36,565 nt of DNA from NCBI GenBank assembly GCA_031263565.1, contig JAISFR010000094.1, positions 1-36,565 on the forward strand, in the 5' to 3' direction. Positions within the stretch are counted from its first letter, which is position 1. Each line of letters starts with the position of its first letter. The position numbers and the translations under genes are program-made. The notes under the pieces were generated by a model. The model made no database searches. It was given only the letters and a program-made list of their open reading frames with translations, and was not told where the DNA came from. Shown piece by piece: positions 1 to 9,400 of the stretch. The stretch comes from Candidatus Adiutrix sp. (lineage in GTDB: Bacteria > Desulfobacterota > Desulfarculia > Adiutricales > Adiutricaceae).

Positions 1-9
1 TTTGATAAG

Positions 10-49
10 GGCTATTTTGAAAAAAAGAAAACCATTTCAAATATAAGCC
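10..49. promoter_or_regulatory. Imperfect dyad, possible activator site
   Basis: An inverted repeat is visible: GGCT..TTTGAAA at 10-22 and TTTCAAA..AAGCC at 35-49. The inner arms TTTGAAA/TTTCAAA are perfect and separated by 12 bases. It is centred about 70 bases upstream of the start point predicted from the sigma-54 promoter at 72-88, roughly where an enhancer-binding activator of such promoters would bind. It could equally be part of an upstream gene's 3' end, because the window starts here. No activator gene is in the window. Confidence 0.25.
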
Positions 50-71
50 ACTGAAATAATTTAAGATTATT

Positions 72-88
72 TTGGCACTGGCCTTGCT
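72..88 (+). promoter_or_regulatory. Sigma-54 (-24/-12) promoter of the purine operon
   Basis: The sequence TTGGCACTGGCCTTGCT matches the RpoN consensus YTGGCACGRNNNTTGCW at every fixed position except one. The invariant GG (74-75) and GC (86-87) have the required 10-base spacing between them. Transcription would begin near 98-100, giving a leader of about 70 bases before ygeY. Sigma-54 dependence means that an AAA+ enhancer-binding activator is needed. In E. coli the homologous purine cluster is linked to an activator of this class, which fits induction by a purine signal. Confidence 0.8.
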
Positions 89-167
89 ATACATATGGCG
101 AATACTGGAATAGCACAGTCGGCGATGCCGGCTACATTATAGAGACAGACCCTGGAGGACTTGACCC

Positions 168-1385
168 ATGACCGACCTGAATTTCCAAAAAATTAACGAA
201 CTCAGTGAAAAATACAAAGCCGACATGTCCAGCTTCCTGCGGGACCTGATTCGCCTGCCCAGCGAAAGCTGCCGGGAAAAGGCCGTGGTGCACCGCATCA
301 GGGAAGAAATGGAAAAAGTCGGCTTTGACCGGGTGGAAATCGACGGCCTGGGCAACGTCCTGGGCTATATCGGCCACGGTAAGCGCCTGATCGCCTTTGA
401 CGCCCACATTGACACCGTCGGCGTTGGCAACCGGGCCAACTGGACTTTCGATCCCTATGAAGGCCTGGAAGACGAGGAAATCATCGGCGGCCGGGGCGCC
501 AGCGACCAGGAGGGCGGCATGGCCTCCATGGTCTACGCCGGCAAGATCATCAAGGAACTGGGCCTGGCCAGAGACTGCACCCTGCTTTTCACCGGCACCG
601 TTCAGGAAGAAGACTGCGACGGCCTCTGCTGGCAGTATCTGATCAGGGAAAACGGCCTGAAACCGGAATTCGTGGTCTCCACCGAGCCCACCGACGGCGG
701 CCTCTATCGCGGGCAGCGGGGCCGCATGGAAATCAAGGTGGAAGTGCGGGGCGTCTCCTGCCACGGCAGCGCCCCGGAACGCGGCGACAACGCCATCTTC
801 CGCATGGGCCGCATTCTGGGCGAGCTCGAGGAACTCTCCCGCAATCTGAAGGACGACCCTTTCCTGGGCCGGGGCACCCTGACCGTCTCCCAGATTTTCT
901 ATACCTCCCCCTCCCGCTGCGCGGTGGCCGACGGCTGCAGCATATCCATCGACCGCCGCCTGACCTGGGGCGAAGACCAGGAAAGCGCGCTGGCTGAAAT
1001 CCGCAATCTGCCTTCGGTCCGCGAAGCCCCCGGGAAGGTGGAAGTCTCCATGTATGTTTACGACGAACCTTCCTGGACCGGCCTGGTCTACCCCACCGAC
1101 TGCTACTTCCCCACCTGGGCGCTGCCGGAAGACCACGCCGTCTGCCGGGCCGGCCAGGAGACCTACCGGAAACTGTTCGGCAAAGAAGGCCGCCTTGACA
1201 AGTGGACCTTTTCCACCAACGGCGTTTCCATCATGGGCATGTTCGGCATTCCGGTGCTGGGCTTCGGCCCCGGCAAAGAAGCCCAGGCCCACGCCCCCAA
1301 TGAAGTGACCTGGAAAAAAGACCTGGTTCAGTGCGCCGCCTTCTATGCCGCGCTGCCCGATATCTATACGGCCAACAACAAGTAA
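168..1385 (+). CDS. ygeY: YgeY-type M20 metallohydrolase (selenium/purine-linked)
   Basis: This 405-residue protein belongs to the M20 peptidase/deacylase family, subgroup YgeY, which is tied to purine and selenium-linked gene clusters. Metal and catalytic residues are visible: H80 and D82 in DAHIDTV, D113, the catalytic pair E147-E148, E173 in STEPT, and H375 in HAPNE. It probably hydrolyses an amide or carbamoyl bond in an open-ring purine intermediate in the cytoplasm; the exact substrate cannot be read from sequence. The ATG at 168 follows GGAGG (154-158) by nine bases. It is the first gene after the sigma-54 promoter and is followed after 63 bases by carbamate kinase. Length matches the E. 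coli homologue closely. Confidence 0.92.
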   Translation: MTDLNFQKINELSEKYKADMSSFLRDLIRLPSESCREKAVVHRIREEMEKVGFDRVEIDGLGNVLGYIGHGKRLIAFDAHIDTVGVGNRANWTFDPYEGLEDEEIIGGRGASDQEGGMASMVYAGKIIKELGLARDCTLLFTGTVQEEDCDGLCWQYLIRENGLKPEFVVSTEPTDGGLYRGQRGRMEIKVEVRGVSCHGSAPERGDNAIFRMGRILGELEELSRNLKDDPFLGRGTLTVSQIFYTSPSRCAVADGCSISIDRRLTWGEDQESALAEIRNLPSVREAPGKVEVSMYVYDEPSWTGLVYPTDCYFPTWALPEDHAVCRAGQETYRKLFGKEGRLDKWTFSTNGVSIMGMFGIPVLGFGPGKEAQAHAPNEVTWKKDLVQCAAFYAALPDIYTANNK

Positions 1386-1448
1386 TTGCGCCGCCCCCTT
1401 CGGAACGGCCGTTCAATCAGGCGGCCGCTCCCCCACGGAGACAGGACC

Positions 1449-2393
1449 TTGAATAAAAAAATCGCGGTTATCGCCATCGGCGGCAACTCCCTGATATCGA
1501 GCAAAGGCAAGGAATCACTGGAAGACCAGCACATGGCCGTCTTCGAAACCGCCAGGCACATCGCCGACATCATCGAAGCCGGCTATCAGGCGGTGGTGAC
1601 CCACGGCAACGGACCCCAGGTGGGCTTTATTCTGGCCAGAAGCGACCTGGCCGCCCACGAGATTCACCGCATCTCTCTGGTCATTGCCGTGGCCGACACC
1701 CAAGGGGCCATCGGTTACGAAATACAGCAGAATCTGGATAATGAAATGCGCCGGCGCGGCCGAAAGAGCCGCACGGTCAGTCTGGTGACCCAGGTGCTGG
1801 TGGATAAGAACGACCCCGGCTTCAAGAATCCGACCAAATTCATCGGCGGTTTTTATGAGGAGAGTCAGCTTCCGGAGATCAGGAAAAACCATCCGGACTG
1901 GATCCTCAAAGCCGATGCCAACCGGGGCTTTCGCCGGGTGGTGGCCTCGCCCCGGCCCCAGGGCATTGTCGAGCTGGAAGCGGTCGAGAACATGGTCAAG
2001 GCCGGTTTCAACGTGGTCACCGTCGGCGGCGGGGGTATTCCGGTTATTGAGGAAAACGGGCGGTTGGAAGGCGTCCCGGCGGTCATCGACAAGGATCTGG
2101 CCACCTGCCTTTTGGCCGAAAAACTCAAGAGCGATCTCTTGATCATTTCCACCGGCGTGCCCCAGGTCGCCATTAATTTCGGCCGGCCCGACGAGGAAAA
2201 GCTCGGCCGGGTCAAAGCCGGCCAGATGGCCCGCTATCTGGCCGAGGGGCACTTTCCGCCGGGCAGCATGGGCCCCAAGATAGAGGCGGCCCTCAATTTC
2301 CTGAGAAACGGCGGCCGGGAGGTCATCATCACCGATCCGCCGAATCTGGGCGCGGCGATTAAAGAGAACAAGGGCACTCACATCATAAATTAG
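1449..2393 (+). CDS. arcC: Carbamate kinase
   Basis: Carbamate kinase (amino-acid kinase family, 314 residues) catalyses carbamoyl phosphate + ADP to ATP + carbamate. The N-terminal glycine motif AIGGNSL (residues 9-15), HGNGPQVG (52-59), a GGGGIPV segment and DKDLA (about residue 217) are all present. I chose the TTG at 1449 because GGAG (1437-1440) sits eight bases upstream and the family sequence begins at this point. The same frame stays open upstream from 1386, but that stretch looks like spacer. In this operon it would capture the carbamoyl phosphate made by the neighbouring YgeW and yield ATP, making purine breakdown energy-conserving. It corresponds to YqeA in the E. coli cluster. Confidence 0.95.
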   Translation: MNKKIAVIAIGGNSLISSKGKESLEDQHMAVFETARHIADIIEAGYQAVVTHGNGPQVGFILARSDLAAHEIHRISLVIAVADTQGAIGYEIQQNLDNEMRRRGRKSRTVSLVTQVLVDKNDPGFKNPTKFIGGFYEESQLPEIRKNHPDWILKADANRGFRRVVASPRPQGIVELEAVENMVKAGFNVVTVGGGGIPVIEENGRLEGVPAVIDKDLATCLLAEKLKSDLLIISTGVPQVAINFGRPDEEKLGRVKAGQMARYLAEGHFPPGSMGPKIEAALNFLRNGGREVIITDPPNLGAAIKENKGTHIIN

Positions 2394-2464
2394 CGGCCAG
2401 CCGGGATTTCAGACGGCCGTCGCAGAAAAACCCGGCCGGGCCGGGCAGCATCAGGAGCACAAGC

Positions 2465-3673
2465 ATGGACAAGCTGAAGATCAAAGGCCTCATCAAGCAT
2501 CTGAGCCGACTCAATTACCGGAATATGTACGAAAACGACTTCTTTCTGACCTGGGAAAAGACCGATGACGAAATCGCCGCCGTCCTGGCCGTGGCCGACA
2601 TTTTAAGAGGTCTGCGGGAAGCCAACCTCAGCACCCGGTTTTTTGATTCGGGCCTCGGGGTCTCCCTTTTCCGGGACAATTCCACCCGCACCCGTTTCAG
2701 CTTCGTCAGCGCCTGCAACCTTCTGGGCCTGACCGTTCAGGATCTGGATGAAGGCAAGAGCCAGATCGCCCATGGCGAAACCGTGCGCGAGACGGCCAAC
2801 ATGATCTCCTTTATGGCCGACGTCATCGGCATCCGCGACGACATGTACATCGGCAAGGGCAACGCCTATATGCGCGCGGTCGCCCAAAGCGTTTTGGAGG
2901 GCTATCGCGACGGCGTTCTCGAACAGCGCCCCACCCTGGTCAACCTCCAGTGCGACCTCGACCACCCCACCCAGACCATGGCCGACATGCTGCACATCAT
3001 CAACACTTTCGGCGGGGTCGATAAGCTCAGGGGCAAAAAAATCGCCATGACCTGGGCCTATTCCCCCAGTTACGGCAAGCCCCTGTCGGTGCCTCAGGGC
3101 ATCATCGGCCTCATGACCCGTTTCGGCCTGGAGGTGGCCCTGGCCCACCCCGAGGGTTACGAAGTCATGCCGGAGGTCGAGGAAGTGGCCCGCAAAAACG
3201 CCGAGGTCTCCGGCGGCCGATTCACCAAATCCAATTCCATGGAAGAAGCCTTCCAGGGGGCCGATATCGTCTATCCCAAAAGCTGGGCGCCTTTCGCGGC
3301 CATGGAAAAGCGCACCAAACTCTACGGTGAGGGCGACGAGGCCGGCATCAGGGCGCTGGAGCGGGAACTTCTGAAGCAGAACGCCGAACACAAAGATTGG
3401 CAGGCCACCGAAAACCTGATGCTGAAGACCAACCGGAAGACCGCCTTCGGCGAGGCCCTTTACATGCACTGCCTCCCGGCCGACATCACCGGCGTTTCAT
3501 GCCAGGAAGGCGAAGTGGCCGCGGCCGTCTTTGACCGGCATAGGGTGGCCATGTATAAAGAGGCCAGCTACAAGCCGTATATTATCGCGGCCATGATGCT
3601 GCTGGCCAAATTCAGGAACCCGGCCGACAAACTGGCCGAGCGCCTGGACTGCGGCCGCCCCCGCGTCAGGTAG
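2465..3673 (+). CDS. ygeW: Knotted carbamoyltransferase YgeW
   Basis: This 402-residue protein belongs to the aspartate/ornithine carbamoyltransferase superfamily, YgeW subgroup. The carbamoyl-phosphate-binding motif STRTR lies at residues 73-77 within SLFRDNSTRTRFSF. The HCLPAD motif, which contacts substrate in ornithine-type enzymes, starts at H335. The true acceptor of YgeW is not ornithine or aspartate. Here it probably runs in the phosphorolytic direction, splitting a ureido compound from purine-ring breakdown into an amine and carbamoyl phosphate for the upstream carbamate kinase. The ATG at 2465 follows an AGGAG site. The next gene, ssnA, starts 21 bases downstream. Confidence 0.93.
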   Translation: MDKLKIKGLIKHLSRLNYRNMYENDFFLTWEKTDDEIAAVLAVADILRGLREANLSTRFFDSGLGVSLFRDNSTRTRFSFVSACNLLGLTVQDLDEGKSQIAHGETVRETANMISFMADVIGIRDDMYIGKGNAYMRAVAQSVLEGYRDGVLEQRPTLVNLQCDLDHPTQTMADMLHIINTFGGVDKLRGKKIAMTWAYSPSYGKPLSVPQGIIGLMTRFGLEVALAHPEGYEVMPEVEEVARKNAEVSGGRFTKSNSMEEAFQGADIVYPKSWAPFAAMEKRTKLYGEGDEAGIRALERELLKQNAEHKDWQATENLMLKTNRKTAFGEALYMHCLPADITGVSCQEGEVAAAVFDRHRVAMYKEASYKPYIIAAMMLLAKFRNPADKLAERLDCGRPRVR

Positions 3674-3694
3674 CCGGAAGGGAGGACCTGAGTA

Positions 3695-4981
3695 ATGACT
3701 TTATATTTGAAGAACGCTTTATATCTGGATTACCAAAGCCTGGATTTCCAGCAGACCGGCCTGGCGGTGGAAGAAGGCCCCCAGGGCGGGCTCCGGCTTA
3801 TCAAAGCCGTGCCGCCCCTGCCCGAGCGCCAGGCCGGCGACCGGGTCATCGACTGCCGCGGAAAGCTGGTCACCCGTTCCTTTGTCTGCGGCCACCACCA
3901 CATCTACTCGGCCCTGTCGCGGGGCATGCCGCCTTCACCCGTGGTCCCCGCCAACTTTGCGGAGGTTTTGGAACACGTCTGGTGGCGCCTGGACAAGTGC
4001 CTGGACAATCAGATGACCGAAGCCAGCGCCCTGTTCGCCGCCATGGGCTGCGCCAAGCGCGGGGTGACCTTCATCATCGACCACCACGCCTCGCCCTTCC
4101 AGATCCGGGGCTCCCTGGAGACCATCGCCCAGGCTTTCGAACGGGTGGGCGTGGGGCATCTGTTATGCTACGAGATCTCCGACCGCGACGGCCCGCAAAA
4201 AGCCCAGGACGGCCTGGACGAACACGACGACTATCTGGCCGGCGGCCGCCCGGCCCTGGTGGGACTCCACGCTTCCTTCACCGTCGGCGACGAGACTTTG
4301 AAAAAGTCGGTGGATCTGGCCCGGAAATATCAGACCGGTCTCCACATCCACGTGGCCGAGGCCCAAAGCGACCAGGAAGACTGTCTGGCCAGGCACCAGC
4401 TGCGGGTGGCCCAGCGCCTTCATAAATTCGGCGTCCTGGACCAGCCCCACAGCATCCTGGGCCACTGCGTCCACCTCGACGAGCACGAAAAGAAGCTGGT
4501 GGCCGAATCCAGGGCCTGGGTGGTCCAGAGCTGCGAAAGCAACCAGAACAACAACGTGGGCCTGACCGGCTACGGCTGGACTCCCCGGGTCATGCTGGGG
4601 GTCGACGGCATGCACAACGACATGATCCGCAGCGCCCAGGCCGCTTATCTGGCCGGGCAGTCCAGCGAGGGAATTTCTCCGGCCGCTCTCTACGCCCGCT
4701 TCCGGGCCGCCCATCGTTACCTGGCCGAAACCGGGGCCCCCGGCGACGGGGACAACAACCTGGTCATCATGAACTACCAGAACCCCACGCCTCTTCACCG
4801 GGATAATTTCCCGGGCCACTTTGCTTTCGGCTTTTCCGGCAGTGACGTGGAAACCGTTGTCTCCCAGGGCCGGGTCATCGTTGAAAACGGCCGCCTGATC
4901 ACGGAAGATGAAGAGAGCCTGGTGGCCTACGCCCGGGAACAGGCCCGGCGGCTTTGGGATAAAATGAGCGGCGGCCTTTGA
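3695..4981 (+). CDS. ssnA: Putative aminohydrolase SsnA
   Basis: SsnA-type amidohydrolase of 428 residues, from the same superfamily as guanine deaminase and chlorohydrolases. Candidate metal ligands and active-site residues are the H67-H69 cluster in GHHHIYSAL, H217/H219 and E222 in HIHVAEA, H257/H260 in GHCVH, and D304 in GVDGMHND. It probably removes an amino group from, or opens, a heterocyclic intermediate of purine degradation; the precise reaction is inferred from the cluster. ATG 3695 is preceded by GGGAGG, and ygeW ends 21 bases upstream, so the two are cotranscribed. The sequence GHHH, rather than the simple HxH of most superfamily members, is as expected for SsnA. Confidence 0.92.
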   Translation: MTLYLKNALYLDYQSLDFQQTGLAVEEGPQGGLRLIKAVPPLPERQAGDRVIDCRGKLVTRSFVCGHHHIYSALSRGMPPSPVVPANFAEVLEHVWWRLDKCLDNQMTEASALFAAMGCAKRGVTFIIDHHASPFQIRGSLETIAQAFERVGVGHLLCYEISDRDGPQKAQDGLDEHDDYLAGGRPALVGLHASFTVGDETLKKSVDLARKYQTGLHIHVAEAQSDQEDCLARHQLRVAQRLHKFGVLDQPHSILGHCVHLDEHEKKLVAESRAWVVQSCESNQNNNVGLTGYGWTPRVMLGVDGMHNDMIRSAQAAYLAGQSSEGISPAALYARFRAAHRYLAETGAPGDGDNNLVIMNYQNPTPLHRDNFPGHFAFGFSGSDVETVVSQGRVIVENGRLITEDEESLVAYAREQARRLWDKMSGGL

Positions 4982-5012
4982 TCGTAAAAGCTGTCAGATA
5001 GAGAGCGGGGCG

Positions 5013-6398
5013 ATGGCGGAGGTGCTGATCAAAAACGGGATCTTGGTGACGGCCGAAGGGGAACGCCCGGCCGACATCCAGCTGTCCGGCGGCCTCATCA
5101 GCGCCATCGGCCCGGACCTCTCCCCGCCGGCCGGCGCCGAACTGCTGGACGCCGGCGGCCTTCTGGTGATGCCCGGCGCGGTGGACGCCCACACCCACCT
5201 GGATCTGTCGGTGGGCCCGGCCCATGTTTCCGACGGCTGGCTGGCCGGCGCCGTGGCCGCCGCCTTTGGCGGCAACACTTCCGTAATCGAACATCCGGGC
5301 TTCGGGCCTGAAGGCTGCCCGCTGGATTATCAGCTCAGGCAATACCGGGCCCAGGCCGGGGAAGCGGCCATTGATTATGGCCTCCACGGCGTTTTTCAAT
5401 ACTGGGATCCGCGCCTTCAGGCTGAACTGGCCCCGCTGGTGGCCGCCGGCTATTCCAGTTTCAAGGCCTACCTGACCTATGACGGGCGCCTGAACGACGA
5501 GGGACTGCTGGCGGCCCTCAAGGCCCTGGGCGCCGCCGGCGGGCTGATGACCGTGCACGCCGAAAATCACGCCATTGTTTCTCACCTGGCCGCTGAGCTG
5601 GGCCTGAGCGCCCCCGGCCGGGCCTCCAGCCACCCCGGGAGCCGCCCGGACTACGCCGAGGCCCTGGCCATTGAAAGCGCCGTCGCCCTGGCCCGGGCCG
5701 CCGGCGACGCGCCGCTCTACATCGTTCACCTGTCGACGGCCGCCGGCCTGGAAAAGCTGCGGGCCGCCCGCCGGGCCGGGCAGCGGGTCTGGGCCGAAAC
5801 CTGCCCTCAATATCTGTTACTGACCGACGACCTCTACCGGGGCGATTTTGAGGAAGCCCTGAAATACGTTATGGCCCCGCCGCTCCGCCGGCCTGAGGAT
5901 GTGGAAGCTCTTTGGGAGGGGCTTCTGGACGGCAGCATCTCCACCGTGGCCACGGATCACTGCTCCTTTTCCTGGCGGGAGAAGAAAGAGCGGGCCGGGG
6001 GTAATGTCTTCCGCTGCCCCGGCGGGATTCCCGGCGTGGAAACCAGGCTGCCGCTTCTGTATTCCGAAGGGGTGCTCAGGCGCGGGATGAGCCGCAGCCG
6101 TTTCGTGGAACTGGTCTCCAGCGCCCCGGCCCGTCTTTTCGGCCTGAAAAACAAAGGCGACCTGAAGGTCGGCCACGAGGCCGACATTCTGGTCTTTGAC
6201 CCGAATATGAAGAAACGCGTCAGGGCGGCCGGCCTGCACCAGGCCGTCGACTATACGCCTTTTGAAAATTTTGAGCTGCGCGGCTGGCCGAAGACGGTCT
6301 TCCTGCGCGGCCGGAAAATTGTGGACGGGGAACGCTTCACGGGCGAACCAGGTTTTGGACGATTCATCGCCCGCCAGCCGTTTTCCCGGCAGAATTGA
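5013..6398 (+). CDS. hydA: Dihydropyrimidinase/D-hydantoinase-like hydrolase
   Basis: Cyclic amidase of the dihydropyrimidinase family (461 residues), equivalent to HyuA of the E. coli purine cluster. The binuclear metal site is complete: H60 and H62 (DAHTHLD), the lysine that becomes carboxylated (K151 in SFKAYLTYDG), H182 (TVHAEN), H239 (YIVHLST) and D315 (ATDHCSF). It opens five- or six-membered cyclic amide rings, so a reduced purine-derived ring is the likely substrate. The start at 5013 has only a weak GGGG ribosome site 31 bases after ssnA. The stop codon lies 11 bases before the ygfK start, so translation of the two may be coupled. Confidence 0.93.
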   Translation: MAEVLIKNGILVTAEGERPADIQLSGGLISAIGPDLSPPAGAELLDAGGLLVMPGAVDAHTHLDLSVGPAHVSDGWLAGAVAAAFGGNTSVIEHPGFGPEGCPLDYQLRQYRAQAGEAAIDYGLHGVFQYWDPRLQAELAPLVAAGYSSFKAYLTYDGRLNDEGLLAALKALGAAGGLMTVHAENHAIVSHLAAELGLSAPGRASSHPGSRPDYAEALAIESAVALARAAGDAPLYIVHLSTAAGLEKLRAARRAGQRVWAETCPQYLLLTDDLYRGDFEEALKYVMAPPLRRPEDVEALWEGLLDGSISTVATDHCSFSWREKKERAGGNVFRCPGGIPGVETRLPLLYSEGVLRRGMSRSRFVELVSSAPARLFGLKNKGDLKVGHEADILVFDPNMKKRVRAAGLHQAVDYTPFENFELRGWPKTVFLRGRKIVDGERFTGEPGFGRFIARQPFSRQN

Positions 6399-6409
6399 AG
6401 GGGGACAAA

Positions 6410-9400
6410 ATGAGCCGATCAGCCAGCGACAAATTTCATCCGATCTCACTCGGCGCCCATTTGAAGTGGATCTTGGGCGATCTGGAAAAGGGCGAAATAT
6501 ACGGTCTGCCCGAGAGCCTTTTTTTCCGGCCCGGGGCGGACGATCCTTTCCGTTTGCGGCGTTACGGCCGCCTGATGGAGACGCCCATAGGCGTGGCCGC
6601 CGGGCCGCAGACCCAACTGACGCAGAACATCGTCTCCGCCTGGCTGGCCGGCGGCCGCTATCTGGAACTGAAGACCATTCAGGTGCTGGACGAACTGGAA
6701 GTCACCAAACCCTGCATTGATATGGCCGATGAAGGCTACAACTGCGAGTGGTCGCAGGAATTGAAGCTGGACCAGTCTTTCAACGAATATCTGAACGCCT
6801 TCATCATCATCCATATTCTCAGGGACAAGCTCAGGCTCGGCTCGCCCGGCGAACCCGGCTTCCTTTTCAATATGAGCGCCGGCTATAACCTGGAAGGTAT
6901 TCAGAGCCCGGCCGTGCAGCGTTTCTTCGACCGCATGAGCGGCGGCGGCCAAAGGGAACTGTCGGCCAAACTGGAAGAGGCCGCGCGCTGTTACCCCAAA
7001 GTCAGGGACCTTGAAATACCCGCCTGCCTGTCGGACAACCTGACCGTCTCCACCATGCACGGCTGCCCGCCGGAAGAAGTGGAAAAGATCGGCGCCTATT
7101 TCATCAATGAGCGCGGTTTCCACACCACCATCAAGCTCAACCCCACCCTGATCGGCCCGGAGGCCCTGCGCTCGATCTTAAACGGGCGCCTCGGCTATCA
7201 GACCCGGGTGCCCGATGAGGCTTTCGGCCACGACCTCAAATACCCCGACGGGGTCAGGCTGATCCGCAGCCTGACCGAACAGGCCAAAGCCAAAGGCGTG
7301 GCCTTTTCGCTGAAACTGACCAATACCCTGGAAACCCGGAACCAGCGGCAGAATCTGCCGAAAAAAGAGGGCATGGTCTACCTGAGCGGCCGCGCGCTCC
7401 ACGCCGTCAGCATCAACCTGGCGGCCAGGCTCCAGAAGGAATTCGACGGGCAACTGGATATCTCTTTTTCCGCCGGGGCCGACTATCGGAATCTGCCGAA
7501 AATCATGGCCGGCGGCCTCAAGCCGGTGACGGTCAGTTCCGACGCCTTAAAGCCCGGCGGCTACGGCCGCCTGTCCCAATATCTGGAGACCCTGGGCGAG
7601 GCCATGAGAGCGGCCGGGGCCCCCGATGCCGAGGCCTTCATCAGAGCCAGCAATGCCCACGGGCGGGAGGGCCGGGCCGCCGCCCTGGAGAACCTGACGG
7701 CTTACGCGGCCGAGGTGCTGGATGATCCGCGCTATAAAAAAGAAAGCTATGTCTATAAAAACGGGGTCAAGACCGGGCGCCCCCTGCCGCGCTTCGACTG
7801 CGCGGCCGCGCCCTGCCTGGAAACCTGCCCGGCCTCCCAGGACGTTCCCCGCTATCTTGACTTCACCGCCCGGGGCGACTATGAGCGGGCCTATCAGACC
7901 ATCCTGGCCACCAACCCCTTCCCCAACGTGCAGGGGGCGGTCTGCGATCACCAGTGCCAGTTCAAATGCACCCGCCTCAACTATGACGCGCCGTTAAAAA
8001 TACGGGAGATCAAGCGCTTCATCGCCGAAAGGCACCAGGGCGGGACCGGCCTGGCCGCCGGGCCGGCCAACGGCCTCACGGTGGCCGTTATCGGGGCCGG
8101 GCCCGGCGGCTTGTCGGCCGCCCATTATCTGGCCCTTTCGGGCTTCGCCGTGGAGGTTTTCGAAGCCAAGGCCCTGGCCGGGGGCCAGGCCGCCGACGCC
8201 ATCCCGGCCTTCCGCCTGGGCGACCGGAGCCTTACGACCGATATCGGCCACATTCTGGCCCTGGGGGTCAAGCTGACCCTCAATCACCGGGTGGACGCCG
8301 CCGGCCTGGAAACCCTGAGGAAAGAGTTCGACTATGTCTATCTGGCCATCGGCGCCCAGGCCAACAGCCGACTGGGCATCGCCGGCGAAGACAGCCCCGG
8401 GGTCATGGACCAGTTGAGCTTTCTCAGCCGGGTGCGCCGGGGCCGGGACAGCGGCCTGGGCCGGCGGGTCATTGTCCTGGGGGCCGGCAATTCGGCCCTG
8501 GACGTGGCCCGCACCGCCCGCCGCCTGGGTTCGGCGGTGACGGTCGTCTATCGCCGCACCCGGCGGGAAATGCCGGCCGACCCCGACGAGATCCGGGAGG
8601 CCCTGGAAGAGGGCGTCAAACTGGTCGAACTGGCCGCCCCGGAAAAAGTGCTCTTGAAAGACGGCCGGGCCGCGGGGCTTTTGGTCTCCAAAATGGAACT
8701 CGGCGAACCGGACGCCTCCGGCCGGGCCCGCCCGGTCAGGATCCCCGGTTCTGAATACGAAATCGCCGCCGACAGTATCATCACCGCCATCGGCCAGGAG
8801 CTGCGCCTGGACGCCTGGCCGGAGGCCAGGCTGGAAATGGACCCCGACAGCGGGGCCACCCAACTGCCCGGGGTCTTCACCGGCGGCGATGCCGGCCGGG
8901 GCCCCGCCTCTCTCATCCAGGCCATTGCCGACGGCCGGCGGGCGGCCCGGTCCATAGCCGCCGCGGCCCGCCGGGAAGCCAAGCTGCCCCCGGCCCCGGA
9001 CGACGACCGCCGGCCGGAACTGGCCGACCTGCGCCGCCGCCAGGCCCGGCGGGGCTTCGGCCCCGAGCCGGCCCACCAGGCGCCGGCCGAACGCCTGAAC
9101 TTTCAACCGGCCGCCGGCGGATTCACCGAAGCCCAGGCCCGGGAAGAGGCCGCCCGCTGCCTTCAGTGCGATCTGCTCTGCAACGTCTGCGCCACGGTCT
9201 GCCCCAACCGGGCCAACCTGGCCGTGGCCATGAACGGCCGAAAGATCAGCCTGCCCCGGCAGACGGCCACCGACGGCGGCGGCCGCATCGTCAGCCAGGG
9301 GCGGACCGAGCTGAACCAGGCTTTCCAGATTTTCAACCTGGCCGATTTCTGCAACGAGTGCGGCAACTGCGCGGCCTTCTGCCCCAGCAGCGGCGCCCCC

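Noticed and set aside
132-1292. A 386-codon frame on the - strand at the window start
   Set aside because: It is antisense to YgeY, whose metal ligands are intact; the antisense product has no family features.
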